DNA from: Firmicutes bacterium TM09-10
GTDB taxonomy: Bacteria; Bacillota; Clostridia; Lachnospirales; Lachnospiraceae
Direction: 5' to 3'
DNA: 64,000 nt
Assembly: GCA_003481005.1 (NCBI GenBank)
Contig: QUKC01000002.1
Location: 124,001 to 188,000, forward strand
Below the pieces are notes generated by a model that was not told where the DNA came from, made no database searches, and worked only from the letters and a program-made list of their open reading frames with translations. Positions 17,417 through 26,760 of the stretch are shown one piece after another (the stretch's first letter is position 1; each line of letters opens with the position of its first letter). Both the position numbers and the translations under genes were made by a program.

Positions 17417-19249
17417 TTACCGGTACTGCTGCATCACAAGCTGCAGCTTCGTATTTCCCTGCCAGGTATTGACGCCCGGATAATACACGACGTCAAAATA
17501 CAGAGGACTGCCTTTTCCGCTGTACAGTCCGTCCAGCGCAGTCTGTCCGTATTTTTCCGCCGCATAGGCTTCGAAATTGTCCTTTCCGCCAAAATACATC
17601 ATCTCCCAGCGTTTTTGCTCGCTGTCCTCCACCGTAAAACGAAGCACATTTCCTGCTTTGCCGAGTGCACGAGCCGAAACAAACTTCAGATCTTTTTGTG
17701 CAAATACCGGCTTCGAATTGCCTGTTCCAAAGGGCTCCAGCAATTCCAGCTCCTCCACCAGCCTAAACGATACATAGGATACCGGCATTGGAACATCGAT
17801 ATGGATTTTTTCCTGCAGATCGTCCTCCGTCAGCGTACATATTTCATTGATCTTCTGACGGAACGGCTCCACATCCTCTTCCCGCATGGAAAGCCCCGCC
17901 GCCATCTTATGCCCGCCATATTTGGTGAAAAAGCTGCTGCATTTCGTCATTTCTTCATAAATATGATAACCTTCAATCGAACGCGCGCTGCCTTTTATGC
18001 CCTCTTCACCTCGGGTCAGCACAAATGTCGGGCGATAATAGCGTTCCCGGATTCTTCCTGCGATGATACCGGCGATGCTCTCATGGCAGTCCGGCAGGAA
18101 AACAACCAGAACACGGTCGTCCTTTAAGGGGCCGGATTCGATCATCTCTACCGCTATTTTGACATATTCCTCTGTCATTTCTTTCCGGCTGTCGTTTAAC
18201 TGCTTTAAAAATGCTGCCTGCGCTACCGCAGCTTCTCTTGTTTTGCTGTCCAAAAGCTCCATCGCGCGCTGCGCGCTGTCCAGACGCCCGGAGGCGTTCA
18301 GGCACGGACCGAGCACAAATCCGATATGAAATGCCCCCAGCTTTCCATCCTGCCAGGGTAAAATCTGGTTGACCTCCATCAGCGCATGCAATCCGACATT
18401 CTGCGTCTGTTTCATCAGCTCCAGCCCGTGCCGCACCAAAATTCGGTTTTCCTCCCGCAACGGCATAACGTCACAAATCGTTGCAAACGCCGCAAATTCC
18501 AGCAGTTCATCCAACAGGCTTCTTTTTCCGGATGTTAAATCTGTTGAAATCCCGTCAAACCCGAACTCTGCAAATAAAAGCTGCATCAGCTTAAATGCAA
18601 CGACCGCACCACAGATCTCCTGGAACGGATAAGTGTCTCCCGGCTGCTTCGGGTCGATGACCACATCCGCAGGCGGAATTTTATACCGCCGTCTGGACGT
18701 CTCTCCTGTTTCCGGATCCGGCTCTGCAAGGGGTTCTTCCTCATATGGAATTTCATGGTGATCCGTAACAATCACAGTCATTCCGTATTTTTTTGCCTGC
18801 TCGATCTGTGCATACGCTGCAATGCCGTTATCGCAGGTCAGAATCGTATCGATCCCATCTGCGTAAGCTTCGTCTACCAGATGTTCGTTTAAACCATAAC
18901 CATCCTTCATGCGGTGTGGAATCATCGTATCCACCACCGCGCCGCAGGCTTCCAGACCGCGCTTCAAGATATAAGAAGAACAGATGCCGTCCGCATCATA
19001 ATCTCCGATGACGCGAATCGGCATCTGTCCTTTGATTTTATCCTTCAGCAGCAGCACCGCCTCACGGCTTCCTTTTAAAAATGCCGGATCATACAGATCC
19101 CGGATCGTGCCGTGGAGATATTTTTCAATTGCTTCATCTCCTTCGATGTCCCGGTTTCGTATGACGCGGGCCAGCACCGGGCTGATGGAAAACCTCTGCC
19201 CGATGCCATTAAAATCCGCCTTTTTTGCGGCAACGTACCATTTTGCCAT
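17417..19249 (-). CDS. recJ: Single-stranded-DNA-specific exonuclease RecJ
   Basis: 610 residues, normal RecJ length. DHH motifs: GDYDADG (82-88), CDNGIAA, VTDHHEIP, and in the DHHA1 part GGHKMAAGLS. It degrades single-stranded DNA 5' to 3' with Mn2+ in recombination and mismatch repair. The start overlaps the secDF stop by one base (TAATG), so it is translationally coupled. Last gene of the scfA-scfB-secDF-recJ series, before the terminator at 17192-17245. In many relatives apt and relA follow directly; here they are 29 kb away. Confidence 0.96.
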   Translation of the reverse strand: MAKWYVAAKKADFNGIGQRFSISPVLARVIRNRDIEGDEAIEKYLHGTIRDLYDPAFLKGSREAVLLLKDKIKGQMPIRVIGDYDADGICSSYILKRGLEACGAVVDTMIPHRMKDGYGLNEHLVDEAYADGIDTILTCDNGIAAYAQIEQAKKYGMTVIVTDHHEIPYEEEPLAEPDPETGETSRRRYKIPPADVVIDPKQPGDTYPFQEICGAVVAFKLMQLLFAEFGFDGISTDLTSGKRSLLDELLEFAAFATICDVMPLREENRILVRHGLELMKQTQNVGLHALMEVNQILPWQDGKLGAFHIGFVLGPCLNASGRLDSAQRAMELLDSKTREAAVAQAAFLKQLNDSRKEMTEEYVKIAVEMIESGPLKDDRVLVVFLPDCHESIAGIIAGRIRERYYRPTFVLTRGEEGIKGSARSIEGYHIYEEMTKCSSFFTKYGGHKMAAGLSMREEDVEPFRQKINEICTLTEDDLQEKIHIDVPMPVSYVSFRLVEELELLEPFGTGNSKPVFAQKDLKFVSARALGKAGNVLRFTVEDSEQKRWEMMYFGGKDNFEAYAAEKYGQTALDGLYSGKGSPLYFDVVYYPGVNTWQGNTKLQLVMQQYR

Positions 19250-21426
19250 TATTTTGTTGCCTTTTTATTCTTCTCTGCTTTCTTTCCGCCTACTCTGGTG
19301 CGCAGCAGATACCAGAACGCGCTCGCCAGGCAGATGGAGGAATAAGTACCACATGCAATGCCGACCATCAGGGGCAGTGCAAACTCTTTGATACTGGACA
19401 CACCCAGAATGTACAGCACTGCAACCATAATAAAGGTCGTCAGAGATGTGAAAATACTTCTGGACAGTGTCTGGGAAATACTGCGGTTTACAATCGCCGC
19501 AAGCTCTTCCTTTGTTTTATAAGAGATCATATTCTCACGGATACGGTCGAAGATAACAATGGTCGCATTGATCGAATAACCGACAATCGTCAGCATACAT
19601 GCAATGAAAGTATTGCCGACAGAAACTCTTGCCGCCGCATAGAACGCAAGTACAACCAGTACGTCATGGACCAGTGCAGCTACGCTGCTGGCGCCGAATC
19701 TGACATCCTTGAAGCGGAACCATACATACAGAAGCATCAACACGGTAGATACCACAACCGCAGATACTGCACCGGTACGCATTTCAGAGCTGATGGTGGA
19801 GCTGATGGTCTCTGCTGTGATCTTCTCCGGATCTACACCAAATTCCTCTTCCAGTCTGGAATTTAATTCTTCTCTCTGGGAAACATCCAGCGTTGCAGAC
19901 TTGAAGATAACCTGCTTGGAGCCCTGCACCTTCTGGGTCTGTACGTTTGCATCCTTGCTGATTTCCTCGATGATCGGAACAACCTTTTCATCCAGCTCTT
20001 CAATGCTCATATCTTCGTTAAACTCTACACTTGTAGATGTACCGCCCTTGAACTCCAGGCTGTAGTTTAACGCATCACCGCCATTGCCCTTATGCACGCC
20101 CATCGTCACAAAACCCGCAATGATGACAACCGCAGACAGGATGAAGAAAATCTTCTTTTTGCCCAGGAAATCGATTACCTTTGTCTCTTTTGCACGACCA
20201 TAGAATTTTTCATTGCGGATACCCATCGCATAAAATGCGTTCAGGATCAGCTTGGTTACAACCAGCGCAGTGAACAGGGAAACGATGATACCGAGCGCCA
20301 GGGTCTGGGCAAAGCCCTTGACGGTACCGGTACCCATAAAGTACAGCACTACCGCTGCGATCAGCGTCGTTACGTTGCCGTCGATAATCGCGGACAGCGC
20401 TTTCTTAAAACCGATCTGAATCGCAGATTTTACAGTTTTGCCAGTTGCGATTTCTTCCCGAATTCTGGCGAAAATAATGACGTTTGCATCGACTGCCATA
20501 CCGATCGACAGGATGATACCTGCGATACCGGACAGAGTCAGGGTAACATCAAAGCCATTCAGCAGCAGAACAACCAGCACCGTGTAAATGCACAGTGCGA
20601 TGGAGCTTGCAACACCGGGAATCCAGTAAACAGCGATCATGAAAACAATAACAATCGCAAGACCAATTGCACCGGCAATCAGGCTCGTACGGACCGCTGC
20701 AGATCCGAGCTGTGCGCCTACTACGTTGGAACGCAGCTCCTCCAGCTCCAGCTTCAAACCGCCGATACGGATGGTAGAAGCGAGGTTTTCCGCCTCTTCA
20801 AAGGAGCTCATGCCATTGATGACTGCCTTGCCGTCTGTGATCTCCGCCTGTACAGACGGTGCGCTGATCACCTGATTGTCATAAACGATGTAAATAACAT
20901 CATGGTTCGGATATGCTGCCTTTGTCGCATCCGCGAACTTTTTGGTTCCATCTGCAGTCATAGTCAGAGATACAACAGGCTCCTGATTATTCATACTATT
21001 GGTCTGATAGGCTGCCTGTGCATCTGCTACATCCGTACCGCTTAATACTTCCTTACCGTCCTTGTCCAGGAAGGTTAAAGAACCGGGCTTACCCAGTTCT
21101 TCCAGAATCGCATTTGCGTCAGTTACTCCGGGAATTTCAATATTGATCCGGTCGGAGCCCTCCTGATATACCTGCGCCTCTGTGGAATAATTGTCTACAC
21201 GCTGCTGGAGCTTATATATGGTATCTGCCATATCCTCCGAGCTGGGTGCTTCGTCTCCCACCACCTGATAGGTGATGCTTACACCGCCTGCCAGATCAAG
21301 TCCCTGCTTAATGTTTGCAGCGGAGCCTGTCTTTGCGCTATCCAGTCCGAATACCGCAGTCCAGGTACCTGCCAGCAGAAACGCGATCACACAGACAAGT
21401 GTAATGATGCCTTTCTTCTTGCTCAT
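19249..21426 (-). CDS. secDF: Protein translocase subunit SecDF (fused)
   Basis: 725 residues. SecD half (1-about 415): first helix, large outside domain (DLAGGVSITYQV), then five helices starting near IAGAIGLAIVIVFM. SecF half (about 430-725): helix, domain with EFKGGTSTSVEF, five helices. It uses the proton motive force to pull preproteins out of the SecYEG channel. The fused form is common in Clostridia. Gap to scfB is 12 bases, and its stop overlaps recJ. Close linkage with the SCIFF maturase is conserved in the class and hints that the peptide is tied to secretion. Confidence 0.96.
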   Translation of the reverse strand: MSKKKGIITLVCVIAFLLAGTWTAVFGLDSAKTGSAANIKQGLDLAGGVSITYQVVGDEAPSSEDMADTIYKLQQRVDNYSTEAQVYQEGSDRINIEIPGVTDANAILEELGKPGSLTFLDKDGKEVLSGTDVADAQAAYQTNSMNNQEPVVSLTMTADGTKKFADATKAAYPNHDVIYIVYDNQVISAPSVQAEITDGKAVINGMSSFEEAENLASTIRIGGLKLELEELRSNVVGAQLGSAAVRTSLIAGAIGLAIVIVFMIAVYWIPGVASSIALCIYTVLVVLLLNGFDVTLTLSGIAGIILSIGMAVDANVIIFARIREEIATGKTVKSAIQIGFKKALSAIIDGNVTTLIAAVVLYFMGTGTVKGFAQTLALGIIVSLFTALVVTKLILNAFYAMGIRNEKFYGRAKETKVIDFLGKKKIFFILSAVVIIAGFVTMGVHKGNGGDALNYSLEFKGGTSTSVEFNEDMSIEELDEKVVPIIEEISKDANVQTQKVQGSKQVIFKSATLDVSQREELNSRLEEEFGVDPEKITAETISSTISSEMRTGAVSAVVVSTVLMLLYVWFRFKDVRFGASSVAALVHDVLVVLAFYAAARVSVGNTFIACMLTIVGYSINATIVIFDRIRENMISYKTKEELAAIVNRSISQTLSRSIFTSLTTFIMVAVLYILGVSSIKEFALPLMVGIACGTYSSICLASAFWYLLRTRVGGKKAEKNKKATK

Positions 21427-21438
21427 TTTGCGTACTCC

Positions 21439-22830
21439 TTATTCTTCTTCGTCGGCCAGTGCCGCTTTTATCATAATCGCGCATTCCACGCGCTTTTTCT
21501 GAAGCTCACAGCCAAGCTCGTAGACGTCGTCGATCTTTCCGTGACAATTATAGGAATTGGCAGCACAGCCACCGCTGCAGTAAAATTTTGCAAAACAGCT
21601 TCTGCACTTTTCTTTGGCGTAAACATTACAGCATTTGAACTCGTCCACGATGTCAGGACGCACAATGCCTTCGTCCACGTTGCCCATCAGGAACTTCTCG
21701 TTGCCGACGAACTGATGGCAGGGATAAAAATCGCCCCAGGGTGTTACCGCCAGATACTCTGTACCCGAACCGCAGCCGGAAAGGCGCTTTGCCACACACG
21801 GACCGCCGCTTAAATCGATCATAAAGTGGAAGAAGTTGACGCCTCTGCCCTCTTTCTGACGCTTTAACAGCTCGACTGCCAGCTTGTCATATTCCTCAAG
21901 CAGCTGCGGAACATCTTCCGGACGCAGTGCATAGGGCTCTTTGGGATCTGTCACAACCGGCTCTACCGAGATCTGTTCAAAACCAAGGTCTGCCAGATGC
22001 TTGACATCCTCGGAAAAATCCAGATTATTATGGGTAAAGGTACCGCGTACATAATAATTGGTCTGGTGACGGCTCTCTGCCAGCTTCTGGAACTTCGGTA
22101 CAATCAGATCATAGCTGCCCTGTCCGCCCCTAAACGGACGCATTCTGTCATGTACCTCTTTCCGACCGTCGATACTCAAAACGACATTGCTCATCTCTTT
22201 ATTCAGAAATTCCATAATTTCATCATTTAAAAGCACGCCGTTGGTCGTCAGGGTAAAGCGGAATTTTTTGTTATGAGGCTCCTCCAGGCTTCTGCCATAT
22301 GCAACCAGATCCTTAACAACCTGCCAGTTCATCAGCGGTTCTCCACCGAAAAAGTCTACCTCAAGATTTACTCTGCTGCCGGAGTTGGCTACCAGGAAAT
22401 CCAGCGCCTTCTTGCCGACTTCAAAGCTCATCAGCGCTCTTCTGCCATGATATTCGCCCTCTTCTGCAAAGCAGTACTGACAGGCGAGGTTACAGTCATG
22501 GGCAATGTGCAGGCACAATGCCTTGACTACAGTCTGGCGCTGTTTGAAATTGCCGATATATTTTTCATAGATGTCTTCTGTAAACAGGACATTATCCTGC
22601 GCCAGCTCCAGAATCTCCTCTACCGCCTCACGCACCTCGTCGTGGCTGTAGGTCAGCTTCTGACAGGCTTCCACTGCTGCTGTCACGGTATCCACATCCC
22701 GAATGCCGCCGGAAACAAGCTGTTCCGCCAGAGGGATTACATCATAAACCACATCGTCTACAATATGCACGCTGCCGCTGTTGACGTCCATAACGATATT
22801 GTAGCCGTTGTTCTTATACTGGTGTATCAC
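21439..22830 (-). CDS. scfB: SCIFF peptide radical SAM maturase
   Basis: 463 residues if begun at the GTG at 22830 (IHQYKNNGYN follows, as in homologues; AAAGGA nine bases upstream); an in-frame ATG at 22872 would add 14 residues. A RiPP-recognition-like N-terminal domain is followed by a radical SAM core with CNLACQYC and a SPASM region with many Cys (CCNVYAKEKCRSC, YCSGGC, NCHGKIDD). The family forms Cys-to-Thr thioether crosslinks in the ScfA peptide. It follows scfA by 90 bases and precedes secDF. Confidence 0.95.
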   Translation of the reverse strand: MIHQYKNNGYNIVMDVNSGSVHIVDDVVYDVIPLAEQLVSGGIRDVDTVTAAVEACQKLTYSHDEVREAVEEILELAQDNVLFTEDIYEKYIGNFKQRQTVVKALCLHIAHDCNLACQYCFAEEGEYHGRRALMSFEVGKKALDFLVANSGSRVNLEVDFFGGEPLMNWQVVKDLVAYGRSLEEPHNKKFRFTLTTNGVLLNDEIMEFLNKEMSNVVLSIDGRKEVHDRMRPFRGGQGSYDLIVPKFQKLAESRHQTNYYVRGTFTHNNLDFSEDVKHLADLGFEQISVEPVVTDPKEPYALRPEDVPQLLEEYDKLAVELLKRQKEGRGVNFFHFMIDLSGGPCVAKRLSGCGSGTEYLAVTPWGDFYPCHQFVGNEKFLMGNVDEGIVRPDIVDEFKCCNVYAKEKCRSCFAKFYCSGGCAANSYNCHGKIDDVYELGCELQKKRVECAIMIKAALADEEE

Positions 22831-22920
22831 TTTCCAAAATCCTTTCGTTTCTCGTATTCCTCTTAAACGCATAATAAGCAGCGATATGCATCGCTGCTTA
22901 TATCTCGTCGCGTCGTCTGC

Positions 22921-23064
22921 TTATTTCATCTTCTCGCAGCTCTGATTGCCAACCGTGCAGGATGTCTTACATGCGGACTGGCAGGATGTCTGACACTCGC
23001 CGCATCCGCCCTTCTTCATGGATTCCTTCAGGTTTCTTGTTGTTAATGTCTTGATGTGCTTCAT
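22921..23064 (-). CDS. scfA: SCIFF precursor peptide (six cysteines in forty-five residues)
   Basis: 47 residues, start MKHIKTLTTRNLK, with six cysteines at 21, 24, 28, 32, 36 and 43 spaced among Gly, Ser and Thr, the SCIFF pattern. AAGGAGG lies nine bases before the ATG. It is the substrate of ScfB; the physiological role of the mature product is not established. Almost every Clostridia genome carries this pair. Confidence 0.97.
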   Translation of the reverse strand: MKHIKTLTTRNLKESMKKGGCGECQTSCQSACKTSCTVGNQSCEKMK

Positions 23065-23124
23065 CTCACATAACCTCCTTATGTGTCACGCCAAAAAAGG
23101 CGCCGTCTTTTCGAAATTTAATTT

Positions 23125-23153
23125 ATTATAGCATAGATTCTTCTATAGGGGAA
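23125..23153 (-). promoter_or_regulatory. Predicted promoter of the scfA operon
   Basis: Extended -10 TGCTATAAT (TATAAT at 23125-23130) on the minus strand, with only a weak -35 17 bases away. In the leader, GCGCC and GGCG flank T6 (about 23088-23104), a possible small hairpin. Confidence 0.55.
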
Positions 23154-23193
23154 GTGTTTTTTTTAAAATGAGCTGCAAAGCGGCTGAACTCAT

Positions 23194-23220
23194 GTTACCG
23201 TTTACCCGCGCCATTCGCAA
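23194..23220 (+). mobile_element. Relic of the GTTAC-type MITE end
   Basis: GTTACCGTTTACCCGCGCC, then ATTCGCAA: 25 of 27 bases equal the CGCGCC-side end of the two complete 163-bp elements at 53 kb. The matching sequence resumes as ACCGCGTCTT at 23262-23271 after a 35-bp palindrome, suggesting the palindrome entered a MITE copy that has since decayed. Confidence 0.65.
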
Positions 23221-23221
23221 T

Positions 23222-23256
23222 ACAATAGAATGCACGCTCCGCGAACATTCTATTGT
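23222..23256 (-). repeat. 35-bp palindromic repeat, copy 4
   Basis: Arms ACAATAGAATG and CATTCTATTGT, centre CACGCTCCGCGAA, followed by CATGA. It lies inside a MITE relic, 31 bases behind the TIGR04086 gene. Confidence 0.9.
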
Positions 23257-23287
23257 CATGAACCGCGTCTTTGCCCTTCTCCCGGCG

Positions 23288-23683
23288 TCAGCTGAGCATC
23301 CCGCCCAGCATTCCCGCGCCGCTGCAGATCATCAGTGTAGTAAAAAAGTGATTACCGACATCCTGAAGACCGTGATTGACTATCAAAGTCAAAGCTGCCA
23401 GCACACAAAAATACAGACTCCCTGTCAAAAGTCCCCATAAAAAGCGCCGATCCTGCATTCCTTTTCCGGCAAGCCAACCGGAAAGTCCCGCTGTCACTGC
23501 ATAAATTACAAGAATTCCGATCGACACTGCCTGTGCGGAAAACTGCATCCGATACAGCAACAGTGCCAGAAGTAATAACAGCGCCCCGGCCATAAGATAC
23601 GACACCAACAGGCTTTTCAACAAAACAACCGGCATCCGCGCACCGGTTTGTGAAATTCCGGTTTTCTTTTTTTCCATGGACAT
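23288..23683 (-). CDS. TIGR04086-type membrane protein
   Basis: 131 residues with four hydrophobic helices (about 23-45, 52-70, 82-100, 108-130) and a charged N-terminus. Length, helix pattern and position directly upstream of scfA match the TIGR04086 family, which is conserved beside the SCIFF system and secDF in Clostridia. Function unknown; neighbourhood suggests a link to the SCIFF peptide or to secretion. Confidence 0.7.
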   Translation of the reverse strand: MSMEKKKTGISQTGARMPVVLLKSLLVSYLMAGALLLLLALLLYRMQFSAQAVSIGILVIYAVTAGLSGWLAGKGMQDRRFLWGLLTGSLYFCVLAALTLIVNHGLQDVGNHFFTTLMICSGAGMLGGMLS

Positions 23684-23845
23684 GCCTCCTGCTGCATACC
23701 GCCTGCCAGACGGCAGACAGTGCTTTGCATTTCTTCATGCCCCATGTATATTCCCCGTCAGCTAAAAACTTTCCGATAAGAGAAGTTTTTTATAAAAACT
23801 TCCGGCGTTTCAAGGCTTTCCCGGGCAGTATCCGCACAGAAACCA

Positions 23846-24514
23846 TCACACCTCTTCCGGGCAGCTGCAGGCAGATAAAAAATAATCTTCCGGAACCGGG
23901 TATTCACAAAACCTCGATCCCCAACCGGGCCGGTCTGCTTCCTCGACCCTGTTTTGGTTCCAGTCTACCATCAGTGCACGCAAATCTCTCGAAAGCCCGG
24001 TTCCGGTCAGCTTGACATAACTTTCCTTGACTGTCCATTCCCGCAAAAATCGCTCCGTCTCTGCTTCTGACAGGAACAGTTCTTCCTTCTTGTCAAACTG
24101 TTTCTTCCAGGCCTCCAGCTGTTCCTGTAGATAAAACTTCTGCAAAACGCTGCGCCGGATCTTTGTTCTTTGCTGAAGATCCACGCCCACCGGGCAGTCA
24201 GAAAAAGCGCACACCGCATAATCTCCCGAATGGGAAAGGCTCAAAAATGCCCGTCTCCCATCCTGTATAAAAAGATACGGCTGCCCGTTTTTGGTATAAC
24301 ACACCGGGCAGCCGTCAAATCCGTTTCTGCGTTTCGCCTCTTCTGCCAAAAGACCTGCCGTCAGACTTGCCGCACGCTGTTTTGTCTGTCTGCACGACAA
24401 TGCTTTTTGTCTGCGAACCTCATCCAGCTGTGCGAGCGCCTTTTTCTGCATCGTCTCATCAAAGAGCGGCCGGATATCCGCCAGATAAATTTTTACTTTT
24501 CCGTTTTGAACCAT
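23846..24514 (-). CDS. Sfp-type 4'-phosphopantetheinyl transferase
   Basis: 222 residues. Mg2+/CoA motif GVD ending in Asp112 (CPVGVDLQQ) and WTVKESYVKLTG (Trp160, Lys163-Glu164) identify the Sfp/AcpT superfamily, which moves phosphopantetheine from CoA to carrier proteins. No NRPS, PKS or carrier protein gene is in the window, so the substrate is elsewhere. It is downstream of ddh by 95 bases. Confidence 0.88.
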   Translation of the reverse strand: MVQNGKVKIYLADIRPLFDETMQKKALAQLDEVRRQKALSCRQTKQRAASLTAGLLAEEAKRRNGFDGCPVCYTKNGQPYLFIQDGRRAFLSLSHSGDYAVCAFSDCPVGVDLQQRTKIRRSVLQKFYLQEQLEAWKKQFDKKEELFLSEAETERFLREWTVKESYVKLTGTGLSRDLRALMVDWNQNRVEEADRPGWGSRFCEYPVPEDYFLSACSCPEEV

Positions 24515-24549
24515 CCGGTCGCTCCTTTCTGTCTACAAAAAGCATCCTG

Positions 24550-24583
24550 CGGCAAAGTGGAATTTTATCCCCTTCACTGCCGC
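24550..24583 (-). terminator. Possible terminator behind ddh
   Basis: GCGGCA...GTG pairs with CAC TGCCGC around a loop of about 14 bases, followed on the minus strand by AGGATGCTTTTTG. The T run is a few bases from the stem, so strength is uncertain. Confidence 0.4.
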
Positions 24584-24609
24584 TGATAAAAAGCTTTTCG
24601 AGCCGCGCT

Positions 24610-25596
24610 TTACAGCAGATGTGCGCGCAGGTCTTCTGCACTTCTGGAAGAAAGATAAGCCGGAGCGATATCAAATACAGTCTTGCAGCCGCTCATGCCC
24701 TCTTTGCTCATGCGATAAGCGGCTCTTGCATAAGCTGCGATAACAGAACCGGTAAATTCCGGATTGGAATCCAGCTTTAAGTTGTATTCGATCACATGCT
24801 TATGCTCGTTGTCCATTCCGGTCACGCCGGTACGAATGACACAGCCGCCGTGGGGAAGTCCGCTGTGATCTCTCTTCATCTCTTCCTCAGAAATGAAGTG
24901 TACGGTTGTATCATAGTCTGCAAAATAGTTCGGCATGGTCTTGATCTCTTCTTCGATCTTTGCAAGATCTGCGCCCTCTTTAGCAACAACAAAGCACTCT
25001 CTCGTATGCTTCTGTCTGGTGTTCAGTTCAGGATTTTTGCCGCTTCTGACCGCATCGAGTGCCTCCGGTACCGGAATGGTATACTGTCTGGCATCCTTTA
25101 CGCCCTCAATCCGACGAACCGCATCGGAATGACCCTGACTGACGCCCTTGCCCCAGAAGGTATAATCCTGTCCTTCCGGCAGAATACAGTTTGCATATAA
25201 GCGGTTTAAGGAGAACATTCCCGGATCCCAGCCGCAGGAAATAATGCCGATTTTTCCGCCTTTTTTTGCAGCAGCGTCAACGTCTGCGAAATGCTCCGGG
25301 ATTCTTGCGTGGGTATCAAAGCTGTCTACAACGTTGTAATCCGCTGCATATTTGGGGGTTTGAGCCGGCAGATCCGTCGCGCTTCCGCCGCAAAGAACCA
25401 GCACGTCGATCTGATCCTGCATATGCTCCAGCTCAGAAGCTTCCAGCACCTTTACGCCTGCAGTGCGTACCTTTACGTTTTCCGGATTTCTTCTGGTAAA
25501 CACTCCGACCAACTCCATATCCTCATTATGGGCGATTGCGCTCTCTACGCCTCTGCCCAGGTTTCCGTATCCTAAAATTCCGATTCTGATGCTCAT
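24610..25596 (-). CDS. ddh: meso-Diaminopimelate dehydrogenase
   Basis: 328 residues. The Rossmann motif GYGNLGRGVESA (9-20) binds NADP; VVDSFDTHARIPEHF, SCGWDPGMFSLNRL and GQDYTFWGKGVSQGHSDAVRRI are characteristic of Ddh. It makes meso-diaminopimelate from tetrahydrodipicolinate and ammonia in one step, feeding peptidoglycan and lysine synthesis in the cytosol. It lies next to a peptidoglycan amidase, a plausible functional neighbour. Confidence 0.96.
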   Translation of the reverse strand: MSIRIGILGYGNLGRGVESAIAHNEDMELVGVFTRRNPENVKVRTAGVKVLEASELEHMQDQIDVLVLCGGSATDLPAQTPKYAADYNVVDSFDTHARIPEHFADVDAAAKKGGKIGIISCGWDPGMFSLNRLYANCILPEGQDYTFWGKGVSQGHSDAVRRIEGVKDARQYTIPVPEALDAVRSGKNPELNTRQKHTRECFVVAKEGADLAKIEEEIKTMPNYFADYDTTVHFISEEEMKRDHSGLPHGGCVIRTGVTGMDNEHKHVIEYNLKLDSNPEFTGSVIAAYARAAYRMSKEGMSGCKTVFDIAPAYLSSRSAEDLRAHLL

Positions 25597-25681
25597 TTTT
25601 TCTCCTTACCCGCTATTATGTCTGTGCGATTTTTTTGTCGCGTTTATTTTAGCACAAACCGTTTTCATAGAAAACCTTTTT

Positions 25682-26689
25682 TTAGACTTTTTCCCCACTA
25701 ATATAGTCGGAAAGATCCTGCTTTAACTGTTCCCAGGCATCCTCATGCTCCGCATAATACAGCGGACAGAGCTTTCCGCCCGCATCATAATGGCGTTTTA
25801 CATCCGAAACATCCAGATTGTATTCCTCCATCAGCCAGCCCAAAAGCTTTAGCAGGGACTGATAGGTTGCATCCGTAAATTTTCCGTCCTGGTCTAAATA
25901 GCAGCATTCAATGGAAATCGAGTGATCGTTTTCCCCAATCACCGCATATGCCATCTCATTTAACGGAATACACTGGACAATCTCGCCCTCATATCCGATC
26001 ACAAAATGTGCGGAAGCTGATGTCAGCCCGGTCTGTGCCAGTCCTTCGAAATAGTCCCGGTTCTGCCGTGCAGATGTCCCGGGATTCGCCGTATAATGCA
26101 CATACAGCTGCGTAACCGTCGAAAGCGCATCCTGCGGTCTAGAGTATGGATTCGGTGTCAGGAGCGCTTCTTCCATCGGCGGTTTCTCGCACTTTTTTTG
26201 TTCCAGAATCTGGGTAATCCGGGAAATCGCCCCGGTTTCCGTACTCTGATTCTTCGAAATGCTGACGAATTTCCAAACTGCAAACGCCGCCAGCACTAAA
26301 AACAGCAACGCAGCAATATAAACCGCAATGCTTTGCAATTCTTTCTGCAGGCGGGTTCGACGACGGCAGCTCCTTTTCCTGTTCGCAGCAGGCGGTACAG
26401 GGCGGCGCCTGGCAGGAGCTTTATATTGTACAGCAGCACGACGGCGGATGGACGGTTCGGACTGCGTAGCGGATGAACGGCGTACCGGCAAGTCGCTGTA
26501 GCTCTGGCAATCCCGCGCACGCGCCGTTTTTTGCTCCATACGGTTATCCCAGTCATCGAACAGCGGCCGTTCTTCGCCCCATAAAAGATCCAGTTGTCCT
26601 GTTTTTCTGTTCTTCGTATATTTTTTCGTCGTCTCCGGGCTATCCCACAATTTCAGCTCCGGTTCCGAACCTCTTTTTTCTTTTGTCAT
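25682..26689 (-). CDS. Membrane-anchored N-acetylmuramoyl-L-alanine amidase (amidase_2/PGRP fold)
   Basis: 335 residues from the ATG at 26689. A long basic cytoplasmic N-terminus (about 1-110, Arg-rich) is followed by one helix (about 118-140, AVYIAALLFLVLAAFAVWKF), then a zinc amidase domain: VHYTANP, SAHFVIGYEGEIVQCIP, and HYDAGGKLCP. It would cleave stem peptides from muramic acid outside the membrane. The ribosome binding site (GGGAG) lies within a large hairpin that ends two bases before the ATG. An upstream in-frame ATG at 26731 is inside that hairpin and less likely. Confidence 0.85.
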   Translation of the reverse strand: MTKEKRGSEPELKLWDSPETTKKYTKNRKTGQLDLLWGEERPLFDDWDNRMEQKTARARDCQSYSDLPVRRSSATQSEPSIRRRAAVQYKAPARRRPVPPAANRKRSCRRRTRLQKELQSIAVYIAALLFLVLAAFAVWKFVSISKNQSTETGAISRITQILEQKKCEKPPMEEALLTPNPYSRPQDALSTVTQLYVHYTANPGTSARQNRDYFEGLAQTGLTSASAHFVIGYEGEIVQCIPLNEMAYAVIGENDHSISIECCYLDQDGKFTDATYQSLLKLLGWLMEEYNLDVSDVKRHYDAGGKLCPLYYAEHEDAWEQLKQDLSDYISGEKV

Positions 26690-26691
26690 AT

Positions 26692-26760
26692 AAAAAACCG
26701 CTCCCTTATATCCTGTCCGGCAGTTTGCCATATTTGTCAGGATATCACAGGGAACGGTTT
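26692..26760 (-). promoter_or_regulatory. Terminator-like hairpin enclosing the amidase ribosome binding site
   Basis: On the minus strand AAACCGTTCCCT (26760-26749) pairs with AGGGAGCGGTTT (26706-26695), with a second inner stem ATATCCTG/CAGGATAT, then T6 and the ATG. It looks like an intrinsic terminator (for hisS) whose 3' arm holds the GGGAG of the next gene, so it may attenuate amidase expression. Confidence 0.65.

Noticed and set aside
20092..21045. A 317-codon plus-strand frame opposite secDF
   Set aside because: Composition is Asn/Arg/Gln/Cys-rich and the secDF motifs on the minus strand explain the sequence.
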